Shown here: positions 1 through 8,727 of the stretch, in pieces | How positions within the stretch are numbered: position 1 is the first letter of the stretch | Layout of the letters: each line of letters begins with the position of its first letter | Source: JAAYAY01 sp963674575 | GTDB taxonomy: Bacteria; Planctomycetota; Planctomycetia; Pirellulales; Thermoguttaceae | Direction of reading: 5' to 3' | DNA: 64,000 bases | Assembly (NCBI GenBank): GCA_963674575.2 | Contig: CAXXQT010000009.1 | Coordinates: 1,860,001-1,924,000, forward strand | The notes under the pieces: model-generated | Databases searched by the model: none | Told to the model about the DNA's origin: nothing | What the model saw: only the letters and a program-made list of their open reading frames with translations | Translations under genes and position numbers: made by a program

Positions 1-689
1 GCCTTTCGTGCAGGGAAAATGACGGTCGGCTCCACGTCCGGGTCGTCGCGCACATCGGTGAAGTTCAACTGGGCGCGCAGGTAGGCGTCGAGTGCACCGG
101 CAACCAGGTGCTGCTTCAAAACGGAATGGGGACGCCCCCGCCAGGCAATGCTGGGCCAGTCGCGGATCGAGACGGCCGGGAAGACGACCCCTTCGCCTTC
201 GGTGCGCAACAGGTCGAACCAGGCGTTCTGTCCGTAGATCACCCCCCGCGGATTGCTTCCTCCGATCAGGACGATCTGTTGCGGACCGTCCTCAACACAC
301 TCGATCACAAAACCGTCGTGGCCGGGAGAGTCGCTGCTCAAATCGATCTCGTGCTGGCGGCAGAGACGGCCAAGCCATTTGTTCGAATCGACCTGGCCGA
401 GGAGCAGCACCTGGCTGGCTGTCTTCGGAGCGTCCGCTTCGTCGCAGATTGCCAGCTTGTGTTTGAAACGCCGCTCGATCTGGGTTTGCAGATACTCGGC
501 GGCATAGCGTTCCGGCTCCGTTGCGGCGTTGCCAACCACGATTACGGCGGCGGACGTGTCGAGCGTGAGTGTGCGTCCCAGATCGCGATATTGCTTCGGC
601 GGCGGGACAATTGGACAAGCGGATTCGGCGCGAACGATGCCGTGATGGAACAGGACAGCCAAGGCAAGCAGCAGGATTGGTCGTTTCAT
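1..689 (-). CDS. GH20/GH84-type glycosidase, N-terminal part (cut by window edge)
   Basis: This gene is open to the left edge, so only about the first 229 residues are visible. It starts with a signal peptide (MKRPILLLALAVLFHHG, cleavage near residue 21). It then has the alpha/beta non-catalytic domain that precedes the barrel in GH20 and GH84 hexosaminidases (IVPPPKQY opening, YAAEYLQTQIE, IVLIGGSNPRGVIYG). The phrase SIRDWPSIAWRG near residue 175 is the usual entry into the TIM barrel of these enzymes. The catalytic residues lie outside the window, so the activity cannot be confirmed. It follows the Tat oxidoreductase by 11 bases and is probably the next gene of the same transcript. The start is chosen for the signal peptide; the ribosome binding site is weak. 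Confidence 0.75.
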   Translation of the reverse strand, partial: MKRPILLLALAVLFHHGIVRAESACPIVPPPKQYRDLGRTLTLDTSAAVIVVGNAATEPERYAAEYLQTQIERRFKHKLAICDEADAPKTASQVLLLGQVDSNKWLGRLCRQHEIDLSSDSPGHDGFVIECVEDGPQQIVLIGGSNPRGVIYGQNAWFDLLRTEGEGVVFPAVSIRDWPSIAWRGRPHSVLKQHLVAGALDAYLRAQLNFTDVRDDPDVEPTVIFPARK

Positions 690-700
690 GATTTCGCTCG

Positions 701-2077
701 CTACAGATACTCGACTGGGAACTTCCACGGGGCACGGTACTCGGGTTGGGCCAGACGGGCGGCCTCCGGATCGTCGACGATCTGTTCAGTGGCCGGGTCG
801 AAGTGAAGGGAGCGACCGACCTTCAACGCCAGGTTGGCCAGCATGTTCGACGTGTTGACCTTGTGGGAGTAGGTTACGCCACAACTGGGTTCTTCGCGCG
901 TTTTCAGGCAGTCGAGCCACTCGCGTTCGTGTCCCGGTGAAGGCGGAATCGTTTTCTCGGGCGGTTCGGCGCTGGCAAGTTCCGTGGTTTGAGGCACAAC
1001 GGTGTGTTCCTGGTAGTTACCGAACAAGGCGCCCTCCACGCCGTGGAGGTAATAGCCCAGACGCCGCTGCACACCCTCCATGGCCGCCCCGTGCTTGGTG
1101 TAGCGGGCTACGTCCTGCAGATTGAACCCAAAGCTGCTCACCTGCGACATGGACCAGGTCAGCACCAGGTTCGGAAACTGCAGCGTCGCTTCGTGGGTGT
1201 CGGGAGCGTCGGTGTTGTCGTGAATGCAGAACTTCCCGCCCGTGCTCATCACGCGGGTGGGAAAGTCGAGCCCCAGGGCCCAGAAGGGCAGGTCCAGAAT
1301 GTGGTTGGCCATGCCGCAGGTGCGGCCGCCGCCATAGTCCATGAAGAGCGTGTGGGCATAGCCGCTCTTGACGATGTTCTCATTGAAGGAACGCATCGGA
1401 CCGGGCCCGACCCACAGCTCCCAATCGAGTCCCTCGGGCGGGGCCGTGTCGGGCGGAGAACCTTCACCGTCCGGCGCGTGGTTGGCCACGAGAAAGGTCC
1501 GGGCCACCGAGATCTCGCCGAGGCGTCCCGACTTCACCCACTCCACCACGCGGCGGTAGTTTTCCGAGGCGTGGATTTGAGTGCCCACCTGACAGACCCG
1601 TTTGTGGCGAAGCACGGCGTTCTTGATCACGCGGCTCTCGGCCAGATGCAGCGTCATTGGCTTTTGCAGGTAGATGTCCTTCTGCGCCTCGCAGGCGTCG
1701 ACCGCTTGGCGGCAATGCCAGTGATGGGGCGTGGCGATGATCACGGCGTCGACGCCCTTGTCGGCCAGTAGCTCGCGGTAATCGCGAAAGCCCTTGGGCT
1801 TGCCCTCGTATTTCTGAAGGGTTCTGTCGAGATGGGCTTTCCACACGTCGCACACGGCGACGACGTCCACGTCGTCGTACTTGGCGCAATTGGACAGGTT
1901 CGCGTTGCCCATCTGCCCGGCGCCGATCAGGCCAAGCTGGATGCGTTCGTTGGCCCCCGGCCGGCCGGGGGCGGCGAGGACGGATCGCGGAATTACGGTG
2001 GGAGCGGCGGCGATGGCGCCGACCTTGGCCGCGGTGGAGACGAACTCACGTCGAGAGAGGGTGTCATGGTCGCACAT
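701..2077 (-). CDS. Tat-exported Gfo/Idh/MocA family oxidoreductase
   Basis: The 458-residue protein begins with a twin-arginine signal (SRREFVSTAAKVGAIAAAP). A Rossmann domain follows (LGLIGAGQMGNANL near residue 50), then the family's DAVIIATPHHWH and LQKPM segments, the latter standing where EKP is usual. The C-terminal half is the beta-sheet substrate domain of the long secreted planctomycete type. Such proteins are NAD(P)-dependent sugar or sugar-acid oxidoreductases that fold before export; the substrate cannot be read from sequence. An AAGGAG ribosome binding site stands 7 bases before the ATG. It lies in a run of glycan-degrading genes on the same strand, which suggests it processes released hexosamine sugars. 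Confidence 0.9.
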   Translation of the reverse strand: MCDHDTLSRREFVSTAAKVGAIAAAPTVIPRSVLAAPGRPGANERIQLGLIGAGQMGNANLSNCAKYDDVDVVAVCDVWKAHLDRTLQKYEGKPKGFRDYRELLADKGVDAVIIATPHHWHCRQAVDACEAQKDIYLQKPMTLHLAESRVIKNAVLRHKRVCQVGTQIHASENYRRVVEWVKSGRLGEISVARTFLVANHAPDGEGSPPDTAPPEGLDWELWVGPGPMRSFNENIVKSGYAHTLFMDYGGGRTCGMANHILDLPFWALGLDFPTRVMSTGGKFCIHDNTDAPDTHEATLQFPNLVLTWSMSQVSSFGFNLQDVARYTKHGAAMEGVQRRLGYYLHGVEGALFGNYQEHTVVPQTTELASAEPPEKTIPPSPGHEREWLDCLKTREEPSCGVTYSHKVNTSNMLANLALKVGRSLHFDPATEQIVDDPEAARLAQPEYRAPWKFPVEYL

Positions 2078-2110
2078 GGTGTTTCTCCTTCGTTGTTGGG
2101 CCGAATCGCG

Positions 2111-3418
2111 TCACTTGTGTTGGAAAGTTGCGGACAGGGGATGGGCATAGACGCTCCATACCTCGGCAAGCGTGCGGCTGTCGCTCAACCCGGGATGAAT
2201 CCACAAACGGTGCTTCAGGACGAGGGGCTCGCCCTTGGCCAGGGCCACCTCGCGATCGCCCGGCCAGGCCGGCTGAACAGTGCGCCATTGAGGATAGCCG
2301 CCGGACACGGCGTCGCTCGTCTGTGGGTTGGGATAGCTCGGATAGTCAGGATTGGCCACGTGTTCCATGAGGAGCACGCCGGCCGGTCCTTTGCCGCCGG
2401 GGAAGTTGCCGGTCAGGTGATACCAGGCCTGCCGCAGGACCGGGCCGGGGGGGGCAATGTGCATGTCGATCTTGCGCTGATCGAACTGGGGATAGGTTCG
2501 GAAGGTGAACCCGCCGTAGCTCGCGTGGGGACGACCGCCGATCGAAACGTCGTCGACCAGCGCGGTCAGGCGCACGTCGATGTCGATCAACCGGCATCGC
2601 TCGTGCTCGCGGAAGGCGCGGATGGTCACATGCTCGGCCACGATCGGCGTCTCATCGGCCCACTTCCAGACGTTCTCCGCCTCCACGACGGCGAGAACCG
2701 GTCCGGCTTCAACCCGATCGAGCGACACCGGCCTGGCCCACACTCCGCCCGGCTCTTCCTTCAGCACCCGCACTGCCCAAAGGTCGCGGGACTCGCCTTT
2801 CCATCGCACCACGGGCCAGGCCCAGCAGATGCCGCGATGATGAGGATGATCGAGGGAATAATCGTCCGTCAGGGCCTCGCCATCGGGACCGAAAACCGGG
2901 TGAATATAGTCGCCCCGAGCATAGAACAGGGGCGGCTTCTGATTCTTCTCATAGCGCTCGACGATCTTCTCTGGCGGAGGAACCGTGCCGTGGTTGTAGC
3001 GCAGAACCGGCTTGCCTCCGTCCATCACGTCGACGGCTTGCCGATCCTCGTCCACCTTGGCCGTCAAGCCCGATGCGCTGCGAGCTTTCATCGGCACGAC
3101 GCGAAATCGCCGCGGCCCCGCTGATCCCGGCGACATGAGCCACCAGAGCGTGCCCGCGGTCGAGCCTTCCTTTTCCGGCACAAACTGGGCAGGAGCGGGC
3201 CTGGCCATAGGTCCGCCGGCCTGGCTCACTTCCACAACTCCCAGGCGATCAGGCAAGAACGCGGTCGGAAGCGCGGCCAGGTCGATCTTGGCCCAAGCCG
3301 GAGCGGCCAATCGCCCCGCGGCCCCGCCCGGATCGGTCACGACGAGAACCGGCTCAGCGGACGAGGCAATTTCGAATGAAAGCAAAAGGAGAAACAGAGT
3401 TGTTCCAAGTCGCCTCAT
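2111..3418 (-). CDS. DUF6807 (PmoA-like) secreted protein
   Basis: This 435-residue protein has a signal peptide (MRRLGTTLFLLLLSFEIASS). The family hallmark DHPHHRGICWAW lies near residue 255, followed by the beta-sandwich segments HASYGGFTFRTYP and GVLLMEHVANPDYPSYPNP. It matches the DUF6807 family, annotated as methane oxygenase PmoA although it has nothing to do with methane oxidation. Members recur in planctomycete and Bacteroidetes sugar-utilisation loci, and no reaction is established. A GGGAGGA site 8 bases before the ATG supports the start. It sits between a GH20 hexosaminidase and a Tat oxidoreductase, so a role in sugar processing is inferred from context only. Confidence 0.85.
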   Translation of the reverse strand: MRRLGTTLFLLLLSFEIASSAEPVLVVTDPGGAAGRLAAPAWAKIDLAALPTAFLPDRLGVVEVSQAGGPMARPAPAQFVPEKEGSTAGTLWWLMSPGSAGPRRFRVVPMKARSASGLTAKVDEDRQAVDVMDGGKPVLRYNHGTVPPPEKIVERYEKNQKPPLFYARGDYIHPVFGPDGEALTDDYSLDHPHHRGICWAWPVVRWKGESRDLWAVRVLKEEPGGVWARPVSLDRVEAGPVLAVVEAENVWKWADETPIVAEHVTIRAFREHERCRLIDIDVRLTALVDDVSIGGRPHASYGGFTFRTYPQFDQRKIDMHIAPPGPVLRQAWYHLTGNFPGGKGPAGVLLMEHVANPDYPSYPNPQTSDAVSGGYPQWRTVQPAWPGDREVALAKGEPLVLKHRLWIHPGLSDSRTLAEVWSVYAHPLSATFQHK

Positions 3419-3452
3419 CTTCTTTTCCTCCCTACTTGTCTGCTAGTTCTCC

Positions 3453-3521
3453 GTAGGGTGCGTCTCGACGCACCAAGCATCATCACCAACGTGCCAATCG
3501 GTGCGTCAAGACGCACCCTGC
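3453..3521. repeat. Paired GGTGCGTC palindrome element, copy 1
   Basis: Two 22-base half-elements of the form GTAGGGTGCGTC-GACGCACC face each other across about 25 bases, so the whole can fold into one long hairpin. Each half is itself a palindrome. It fills the gap between the hexosaminidase stop at 3523 and the DUF6807 start. Other copies lie at 7576-7645 (paired), 9395-9416 (half, inside a gene) and 19597-19618 (half). Confidence 0.9.
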
Positions 3522-3522
3522 A

Positions 3523-5109
3523 TTACTTCCACGGCTTCTCTCCAAAGACGGGATCACGATGGTAGTCGATTCCCAGTTCGTCGAGTCGGCGTCCGTGTGG
3601 TTTCAGGCGTGCTTGGAAGTCGGCCCAGTCGCGATGCTCCTTGGGCGACCAGCCCACTTCGGCAAAGGCGCAAAGCCGCGGAAAGACCAGTTCGTCGTGG
3701 CGATGCTGGCCAAACCCCCACAGGCACGGCTCCACGCCGAGGATGTGTTGGGCCGCCTCGGCGGAGAGTTCAGGCGGCGTTGGCTCGAAGGCGTAGGCCT
3801 TCTCCAACGCCAGGCCCCGATAGTTCAAGTAGCAGCTCTGGTTGGTCGACATGATCACGTCGTGGCCTCGGGTGGCGGCTTCAACGGCGTGTTTCGGATC
3901 GAGCCATGATTGAACCGTGGCGCTGGGCGCCAGGCCCCCCTCCATGATCTCGGTCCACCCGATGAGCCGCCGGCCCTTGCTCTCGACGAACTTCTCGATC
4001 CGCTTGACGAAGTAACTTTGCAGTTCGTCTTCGTTCTTGAGCCCCTCCTGCTTAATCCGAGCTTGGCACCGCGGACACGCCTCCCAAGCCCCGCGGACCC
4101 GCTCGTCGCCGCCGATGTGAAGGTAGGGTCCGGGGAACAGGTCGATCACTTCCGAGAGGACGTCTTCCAGAAACTCGAAGGACTTCTCGTTGCCCGCACA
4201 GTAGTTGATCGGGTATTGGAAGTAGGAGTCGGGTTTCTCGACCTTGCTCTTCCAGTTGGGGCAGAGCAGTTCCGGATAGCATGCCAGGGCGGCGCTCGAA
4301 TGGCCGGGCAGCTCGATTTCAGGAACGACCATCACGTGGCGTCGACTGGCGTAGGCCACGATCTCGCGGATGTCGTCCTGGGTGTAGAAGCCTTGCGTAC
4401 ACTTGCCGTAAGCCCGCCGCCATCGCGGAACGATCGCCGGCCAGTTCTCAATCTTGGTCAACTCGGGATACTTCTTGATTTCAATGGCCCAGCCCATGTC
4501 GGTCAGGTGCAGGTGCAGCCGGTTGAGTTTGTAGAGGGCCATCACGTCGAGGTAATGCTTGACGAACTCCTTGGTCAGGAAGTTGTGCCCCGGATCGAGC
4601 ATGATCCCCCGCCACGAGTATCGTGGCCGGTCCTCGATCTCAACACACGGTACTGTCCACTCGACTCCGCCCACCAGGCACTCACTTTCGATCGCGGCCG
4701 GCAGCAATTGGCGGATAGTCTGGCAGCCGTAGAACACGCCCGCCGCCGTCCCGGCCTCGACCAGAACTCTGTCCTTGGTTACTCTCAGGACATAGCCTTC
4801 TTCGCCGAGACTCCCTGCGTTCGGCACGATGCGCAGCACAATGCAATTGGCAGCCTCGGTTGAGCCCAATTTGCGAATCGGCAAGGCATAACGCGTGGGA
4901 ACTACCAGGAGTTCTCGCAGGTATTTCGCCTCCTCGCGCACCTGAGGATCGCAGACAATCGCGGTCTCCGGACCGAGGATGAAGTTGCCCTCGTGAACCT
5001 CCATCTTCTGAGGCTGCGGGATGACGCTCACCGCTTCACGTTCCGCCGCTACAGTCACCAGTGGGCTGACGACCAGCAGAACCAGGGCCGTGGCAAGTTG
5101 GTTTCTCAT
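3523..5109 (-). CDS. Beta-N-acetylhexosaminidase, GH20
   Basis: This 528-residue secreted enzyme removes terminal beta-linked N-acetylglucosamine or N-acetylgalactosamine. After a signal peptide (MRNQLATALVLLVVSPLVTVAA) comes the GH20b domain (VIPQPQKMEVHEG). The catalytic barrel follows, starting at PRYSWRGIMLDPGHNF. It carries the HLHLTD strand and the catalytic HIGGDE motif, with the Asp-Glu pair at about residues 335-336. The barrel ends with the WGFGQ and FAEVGWSP segments expected near the active site. The ATG at 5109 overlaps the TGA of the upstream gene in an ATGA junction and is preceded by GGAG, so translation is probably coupled. An upstream in-frame ATG at 5148 lies inside the neighbour and lacks a signal peptide. 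Confidence 0.93.
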   Translation of the reverse strand: MRNQLATALVLLVVSPLVTVAAEREAVSVIPQPQKMEVHEGNFILGPETAIVCDPQVREEAKYLRELLVVPTRYALPIRKLGSTEAANCIVLRIVPNAGSLGEEGYVLRVTKDRVLVEAGTAAGVFYGCQTIRQLLPAAIESECLVGGVEWTVPCVEIEDRPRYSWRGIMLDPGHNFLTKEFVKHYLDVMALYKLNRLHLHLTDMGWAIEIKKYPELTKIENWPAIVPRWRRAYGKCTQGFYTQDDIREIVAYASRRHVMVVPEIELPGHSSAALACYPELLCPNWKSKVEKPDSYFQYPINYCAGNEKSFEFLEDVLSEVIDLFPGPYLHIGGDERVRGAWEACPRCQARIKQEGLKNEDELQSYFVKRIEKFVESKGRRLIGWTEIMEGGLAPSATVQSWLDPKHAVEAATRGHDVIMSTNQSCYLNYRGLALEKAYAFEPTPPELSAEAAQHILGVEPCLWGFGQHRHDELVFPRLCAFAEVGWSPKEHRDWADFQARLKPHGRRLDELGIDYHRDPVFGEKPWK

Positions 5110-7535
5110 TGGACGTTCTCCTCCGCATCGATCAGTTTCTGCACGCAATCAGCAAGCCGTTCGAGGACGGCGGCCAATTCGGCCGGGCCGCGATCGGCGA
5201 TGGGTTTCATCTTGGCAAGCGGTGTGGCGTAGAACTCGTCGGCAATCGTCTTGGCCTGGGTCGACAATTCGGACGGTCGACGCCACGGGCTGTGGTCGTC
5301 GGCCTCAACTCGCTTCAGGACCCAATTCCAATAGGCTTCCGCCTCGCGGCGATTGACGTGACGGACCAACTCGTAGTGGTGGCTGCGGCAGTAGCCGTTT
5401 TCAGCATTGGCCTTCATGGTCATCTCGGCGTGGGGATTGACCTGGGGCTGCACCCCGCCCAATTCCCGAGCACGGTCCAGATGACGCAAGCTCGCCTCCA
5501 TCGAGAAATCGTCGGACTGGGCCAGCACGTCGGCCAGAGCGTCGTACAAAGCAAGATTCAGCTCGGCCGCTTTCTGGATCGAGCCGGCGTCGGCCTTGCC
5601 CTCGCGCCAGACTTCCATGCGCTGAGCGCCTTGCGTGAGGCTGACAAACAAGGCCCGATTGGCAACGGTTCGGCCAATATCCAGGGCGTCTCGCCGCCAC
5701 AACTCGTCGGAATACCAGTCGGGTGATAGCTCAGCCAGTTGCCGGAGCATCTTGGGAGCCGTCTTCAATGCGGGAGCCACTCGCCGATGAGCGGCGCCGA
5801 TCGCCTCCATTCGTTGCGGCGTGAGCGAGGCGAACTCGGCACTGTTCATGCGAAACTGAGGTTCCCGGAAGAGAATGGCACGATCCGCCTCGCGCATGGT
5901 CCAGTGCTTTGTCTGAGAGAGCCCAAGGAAATCGTCCCATAGGGGCCGCATGACCGAGTAGAGTTTGGCTGGGTAGCGAGCCCGGCAATACCGCTCGGCG
6001 GCCTGGGTGGGTTTGAGTGTCTGCGGGTTCCAACTGTTCTCGGCCAGGTATTCCAACAGGAAGGTGTCGCTATGGGAGATCTCCGACCACAGGACCAGCC
6101 CCAGGCACTTGTCGTCGGCGGCAGCTTCACGCACACGTTCGCTCAGGATGCCGTAGTCTTCGTGGATGTCGCTGTTGCGGGCAAAGCCGTGGAAGATGCC
6201 AAAAATCCAGGGGAACCGACCCGGCAGGTTCCAGTCGCGGAAGGTCACTTTCTCGGCCAGGTCGGCCGTGTAGTCGTGAACAATCGTTCGGTCGGGGTCG
6301 AACTCCTCCGTCAATCGCTGCACGTCCGCGTCGGTCCACTTCCAGCCGATGAAGTCCCAACTCGCAATCAGCATGGGAACGTCCGGATAGTGCTCGCGAA
6401 GTTCCTGTTGCGTCTTGCGGTAAACGTAGAGCTTTCGCTGCAGGTTGTCCCGATCGCTCGTGCCGAAGGTTCGCTCGGCCATACCGATCGTGTGGAACAG
6501 CCGCGGCACACCGCCCCCAAACTCGCGAATGTGCGTTGCGGTTAGCTTCCAGTAGGTGTCCCACGTTTGTTCCGCTTCAATATCCCAGATGGCATGGGTC
6601 GAGAGTTTGTAGCCGGATTTCTGGTCCGTGATGACCGGGAAGTCCGGGTGGCTAGCGTAGAAAGAACTGGGCGTGTGGGAGTACCAATGGGTGATCGTAC
6701 CCGTATCTTCCGGATGCAACAGGCCGCGATCTCGGGCATACTGCAGTACTTGCTTGCGCAGCTCTCCCCGGTAACGGAGCGCCCAAAACGACGTGCGATC
6801 GTTGTACGAGCGGTCCTGGGCATCGGGGTCCTGGCCGTCCGTGGGAGGATAGGTCACCTCGTCGGGGAAGGCCCGCTGGAAAAGATCGTCGATCCCGGTG
6901 CGAAGCATGAACAGGTTGAACCGCTCCTTCATCAGCCAATCGATCTCCCGTTGCCAGTCCTCCAGGTCCCAGTGTTCCGCCTGGAAGCGGTGCAGGCCCC
7001 GGTGGGCAAAGTAGCGCAAGCCCCGGTAGCCGAAGTGCGGCGCCTGACTTGCGTCCAGGCCGGCCAGATCGATTGCGTCGCATTTGGGGATGCGGTCGCC
7101 GTCCCAGAAGTACTCTGCCCCGGCCTGGAGCCGGAAGAAGTCGTAAACGGCGTAGATCGTGGATCGCCCGCTGCCGCCGGCGAGGATCACCAGGCGGCGT
7201 CCGTCGTGCGGAACGGTGAGCATTCGGTAGTTGTCGCCGCCATACTGGAGTTCCAGACCGTCGATCGTGGCATTGCGGATCAACTCGTGAACCACGGGGT
7301 TAACCGCGTCGGAGCCGATCAGGATCACGTCGCCGTCCGGTGCGGCCTTTTGGTCGACCTCGGCCTGGCGGAGCGCCGGGCGCTGGCCGGTGACCTTCTC
7401 CCACAGCCCCGCGAACTCTTCGCCGGCAATCTGATAGGCTCGCTCACCTACCGACGGTGTCAGCACCGTGACCTCACCGGCCACGCCGACCTCCGTTGCC
7501 AGAAGCATGAACAAGCACAGCAGGAAGCGTCTCAT
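5106..7535 (-). CDS. Alpha-N-acetylglucosaminidase-like protein, GH89 type
   Basis: This 809-residue protein has a signal peptide (MRRFLLCLFMLLATEVGVAG). The N-terminal alpha/beta domain contains LVILAGGSGRSTIYAVYDF. A long barrel follows, with WQREIDWLMKERFNLFMLR and FHTIGMAERTFG (Glu near 354). Two further segments are PWIFGIFHGFARNSD and LVLWSEISHSDTFLLEYLA (Glu near 485). These track the order of the family's segments around its two catalytic glutamates. The match is clear but divergent: the classic MALNGIN stretch is replaced. A neighbouring glycosidase family is therefore possible. GGGAGAGG precedes the ATG at 7535, so that start is preferred over an ATG five codons upstream. It would pair with the downstream hexosaminidase to strip alpha- and beta-linked GlcNAc. 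Confidence 0.7.
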   Translation of the reverse strand: MRRFLLCLFMLLATEVGVAGEVTVLTPSVGERAYQIAGEEFAGLWEKVTGQRPALRQAEVDQKAAPDGDVILIGSDAVNPVVHELIRNATIDGLELQYGGDNYRMLTVPHDGRRLVILAGGSGRSTIYAVYDFFRLQAGAEYFWDGDRIPKCDAIDLAGLDASQAPHFGYRGLRYFAHRGLHRFQAEHWDLEDWQREIDWLMKERFNLFMLRTGIDDLFQRAFPDEVTYPPTDGQDPDAQDRSYNDRTSFWALRYRGELRKQVLQYARDRGLLHPEDTGTITHWYSHTPSSFYASHPDFPVITDQKSGYKLSTHAIWDIEAEQTWDTYWKLTATHIREFGGGVPRLFHTIGMAERTFGTSDRDNLQRKLYVYRKTQQELREHYPDVPMLIASWDFIGWKWTDADVQRLTEEFDPDRTIVHDYTADLAEKVTFRDWNLPGRFPWIFGIFHGFARNSDIHEDYGILSERVREAAADDKCLGLVLWSEISHSDTFLLEYLAENSWNPQTLKPTQAAERYCRARYPAKLYSVMRPLWDDFLGLSQTKHWTMREADRAILFREPQFRMNSAEFASLTPQRMEAIGAAHRRVAPALKTAPKMLRQLAELSPDWYSDELWRRDALDIGRTVANRALFVSLTQGAQRMEVWREGKADAGSIQKAAELNLALYDALADVLAQSDDFSMEASLRHLDRARELGGVQPQVNPHAEMTMKANAENGYCRSHHYELVRHVNRREAEAYWNWVLKRVEADDHSPWRRPSELSTQAKTIADEFYATPLAKMKPIADRGPAELAAVLERLADCVQKLIDAEENVQ

Positions 7536-7575
7536 GGTTGCCTCTCCCACAATATCGGGCGTGTCTTGACGCTGT

Positions 7576-7645
7576 GTAGGGTGCGTCTTGACGCACCGCT
7601 TGGGGCGTTATCTACAGGCTCTTGGTGCGTCAAGACGCACCCTAC
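7576..7645. repeat. Paired GGTGCGTC palindrome element, copy 2
   Basis: The left half (7576-7597) and right half (7624-7645) are exact inverted copies of each other, separated by 26 bases. This is the cleanest example of the family. It lies between two genes of the same operon, upstream of the GH89-like gene and just after the stop of the oxidoreductase. It could act as an RNA-processing or attenuating hairpin within the message. Confidence 0.92.
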
Positions 7646-7650
7646 GGAAA

Positions 7651-8727
7651 TCACATCCGTACCGGTTGCCCGCGGGCAATGCTCTCGTAGCAGGCGTTCA
7701 TGGCCTCGATCGTGCGGCGGTGCCAGCGGAGGTTGATCTGCGGCGTGCGCCCGTGGCGAATGCAGTCGCAGAACTCGTCGATCAGGCCGATCCATTCGTC
7801 GAAATAGGTATATTGCACGGTGTAGCGGTCGCGGGGGGCCCCGTTGTGATACACGTTCGGGCCAAAGCAGTCGGCCATCAACGAGCCTCGCTCGCCGCTG
7901 AGCGTGAGGTTCACTTCCATTCGTTTGGGAAAGACCTCCCAGCCGGGGCCGGGCTCTTCCAGCCGTTCTTCCAATCGCGACCACGAGGGATCGAGCAGGA
8001 AGGTGCATCCGTCGGTCATCTTGCCGCTCACCAGCAGCAGATCCTCCACCTCCATGTCGGTGCGGATATTGGGCGCCGCCTCGGCGTAGATCGTATCGAA
8101 ATCGCTGCCGGTGAGCCAGCGGATCAGGTCGAAAATGTGAGGATGATCGCACAGGGCGCCTCCGCGAAATCGCCCGTCGCCCGCGGCCAAGGAAACGCGG
8201 CGGCCGTAACTGTCTTCCGGAACGCCCTGCCAGGGAAAGGCCCAGACGGGTGAAAGGGTGATGTTCGTGGCTTGCACGCTGCGCAGCGGCCCTACCTCAC
8301 CGGCGGCCACCAACCGCTTGACTCGATCGACGACCGGGTTGTAGTGCAGTTCCAGTTCGATCTGGCAAACCAGCCCGGCTGACTCGACCGCTTCGGTCAT
8401 CCGGTCGTACTCGGCGAGATCGAACGAGGGGATCTTCATCGACAGGATGTGCACGCCCCGCTCGACGCACATCTCCATCTGTCGGGCGTGCTGGTTGTTG
8501 GCCGACGCGAGCACCACGGCCTCGATCTCCGGATGACGGTCGAACATCTCGGCCTCATCGCGATAGCAGGGCACGTCTGCAACGGCCCGGCGAAACCGCT
8601 CCTCGACGGCGTCGTTCTCCGCACAAACGGCAACCCAGTCGAGCTTGGGCGAATCCTTGAGTGTCTGGTAGTACTTCCGCGTGTGCCCGTGGGTCAGCGA
8701 GAGCATGGCAATCTTGAGCGGCTTCAT
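7651..8727 (-). CDS. Gfo/Idh/MocA family oxidoreductase, cytoplasmic
   Basis: The 358-residue protein lacks an export signal. It opens with an atypical dinucleotide-fold strand (IAMLSLTHGHTRKY) and continues with VAVCAENDAVEERF, EAVVLASANNQHA and LSMKIPSF. The last occupies the position of the family EKP motif but has lost its glutamate. The C-terminal half has GGALCDHPHIFDLIRWLTG, typical of the substrate domain. The unusual first strand makes the cofactor uncertain. Its ATG shares an ATGA overlap with the stop of the upstream gene, showing coupling. It presumably oxidises or epimerises sugar released by the nearby glycosidases; that is inferred from position. Confidence 0.85.
   Translation of the reverse strand: MKPLKIAMLSLTHGHTRKYYQTLKDSPKLDWVAVCAENDAVEERFRRAVADVPCYRDEAEMFDRHPEIEAVVLASANNQHARQMEMCVERGVHILSMKIPSFDLAEYDRMTEAVESAGLVCQIELELHYNPVVDRVKRLVAAGEVGPLRSVQATNITLSPVWAFPWQGVPEDSYGRRVSLAAGDGRFRGGALCDHPHIFDLIRWLTGSDFDTIYAEAAPNIRTDMEVEDLLLVSGKMTDGCTFLLDPSWSRLEERLEEPGPGWEVFPKRMEVNLTLSGERGSLMADCFGPNVYHNGAPRDRYTVQYTYFDEWIGLIDEFCDCIRHGRTPQINLRWHRRTIEAMNACYESIARGQPVRM

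Noticed and set aside
2111..3418. A real methane monooxygenase subunit suggested by the PmoA family name
   Set aside because: The protein is a soluble secreted DUF6807 member with no membrane helices or copper site. The name is an annotation artefact.
7576..7645. A CRISPR array made of GGTGCGTC repeats
   Set aside because: The copies are inverted pairs at scattered sites, not regularly spaced direct repeats, and no cas genes are present.
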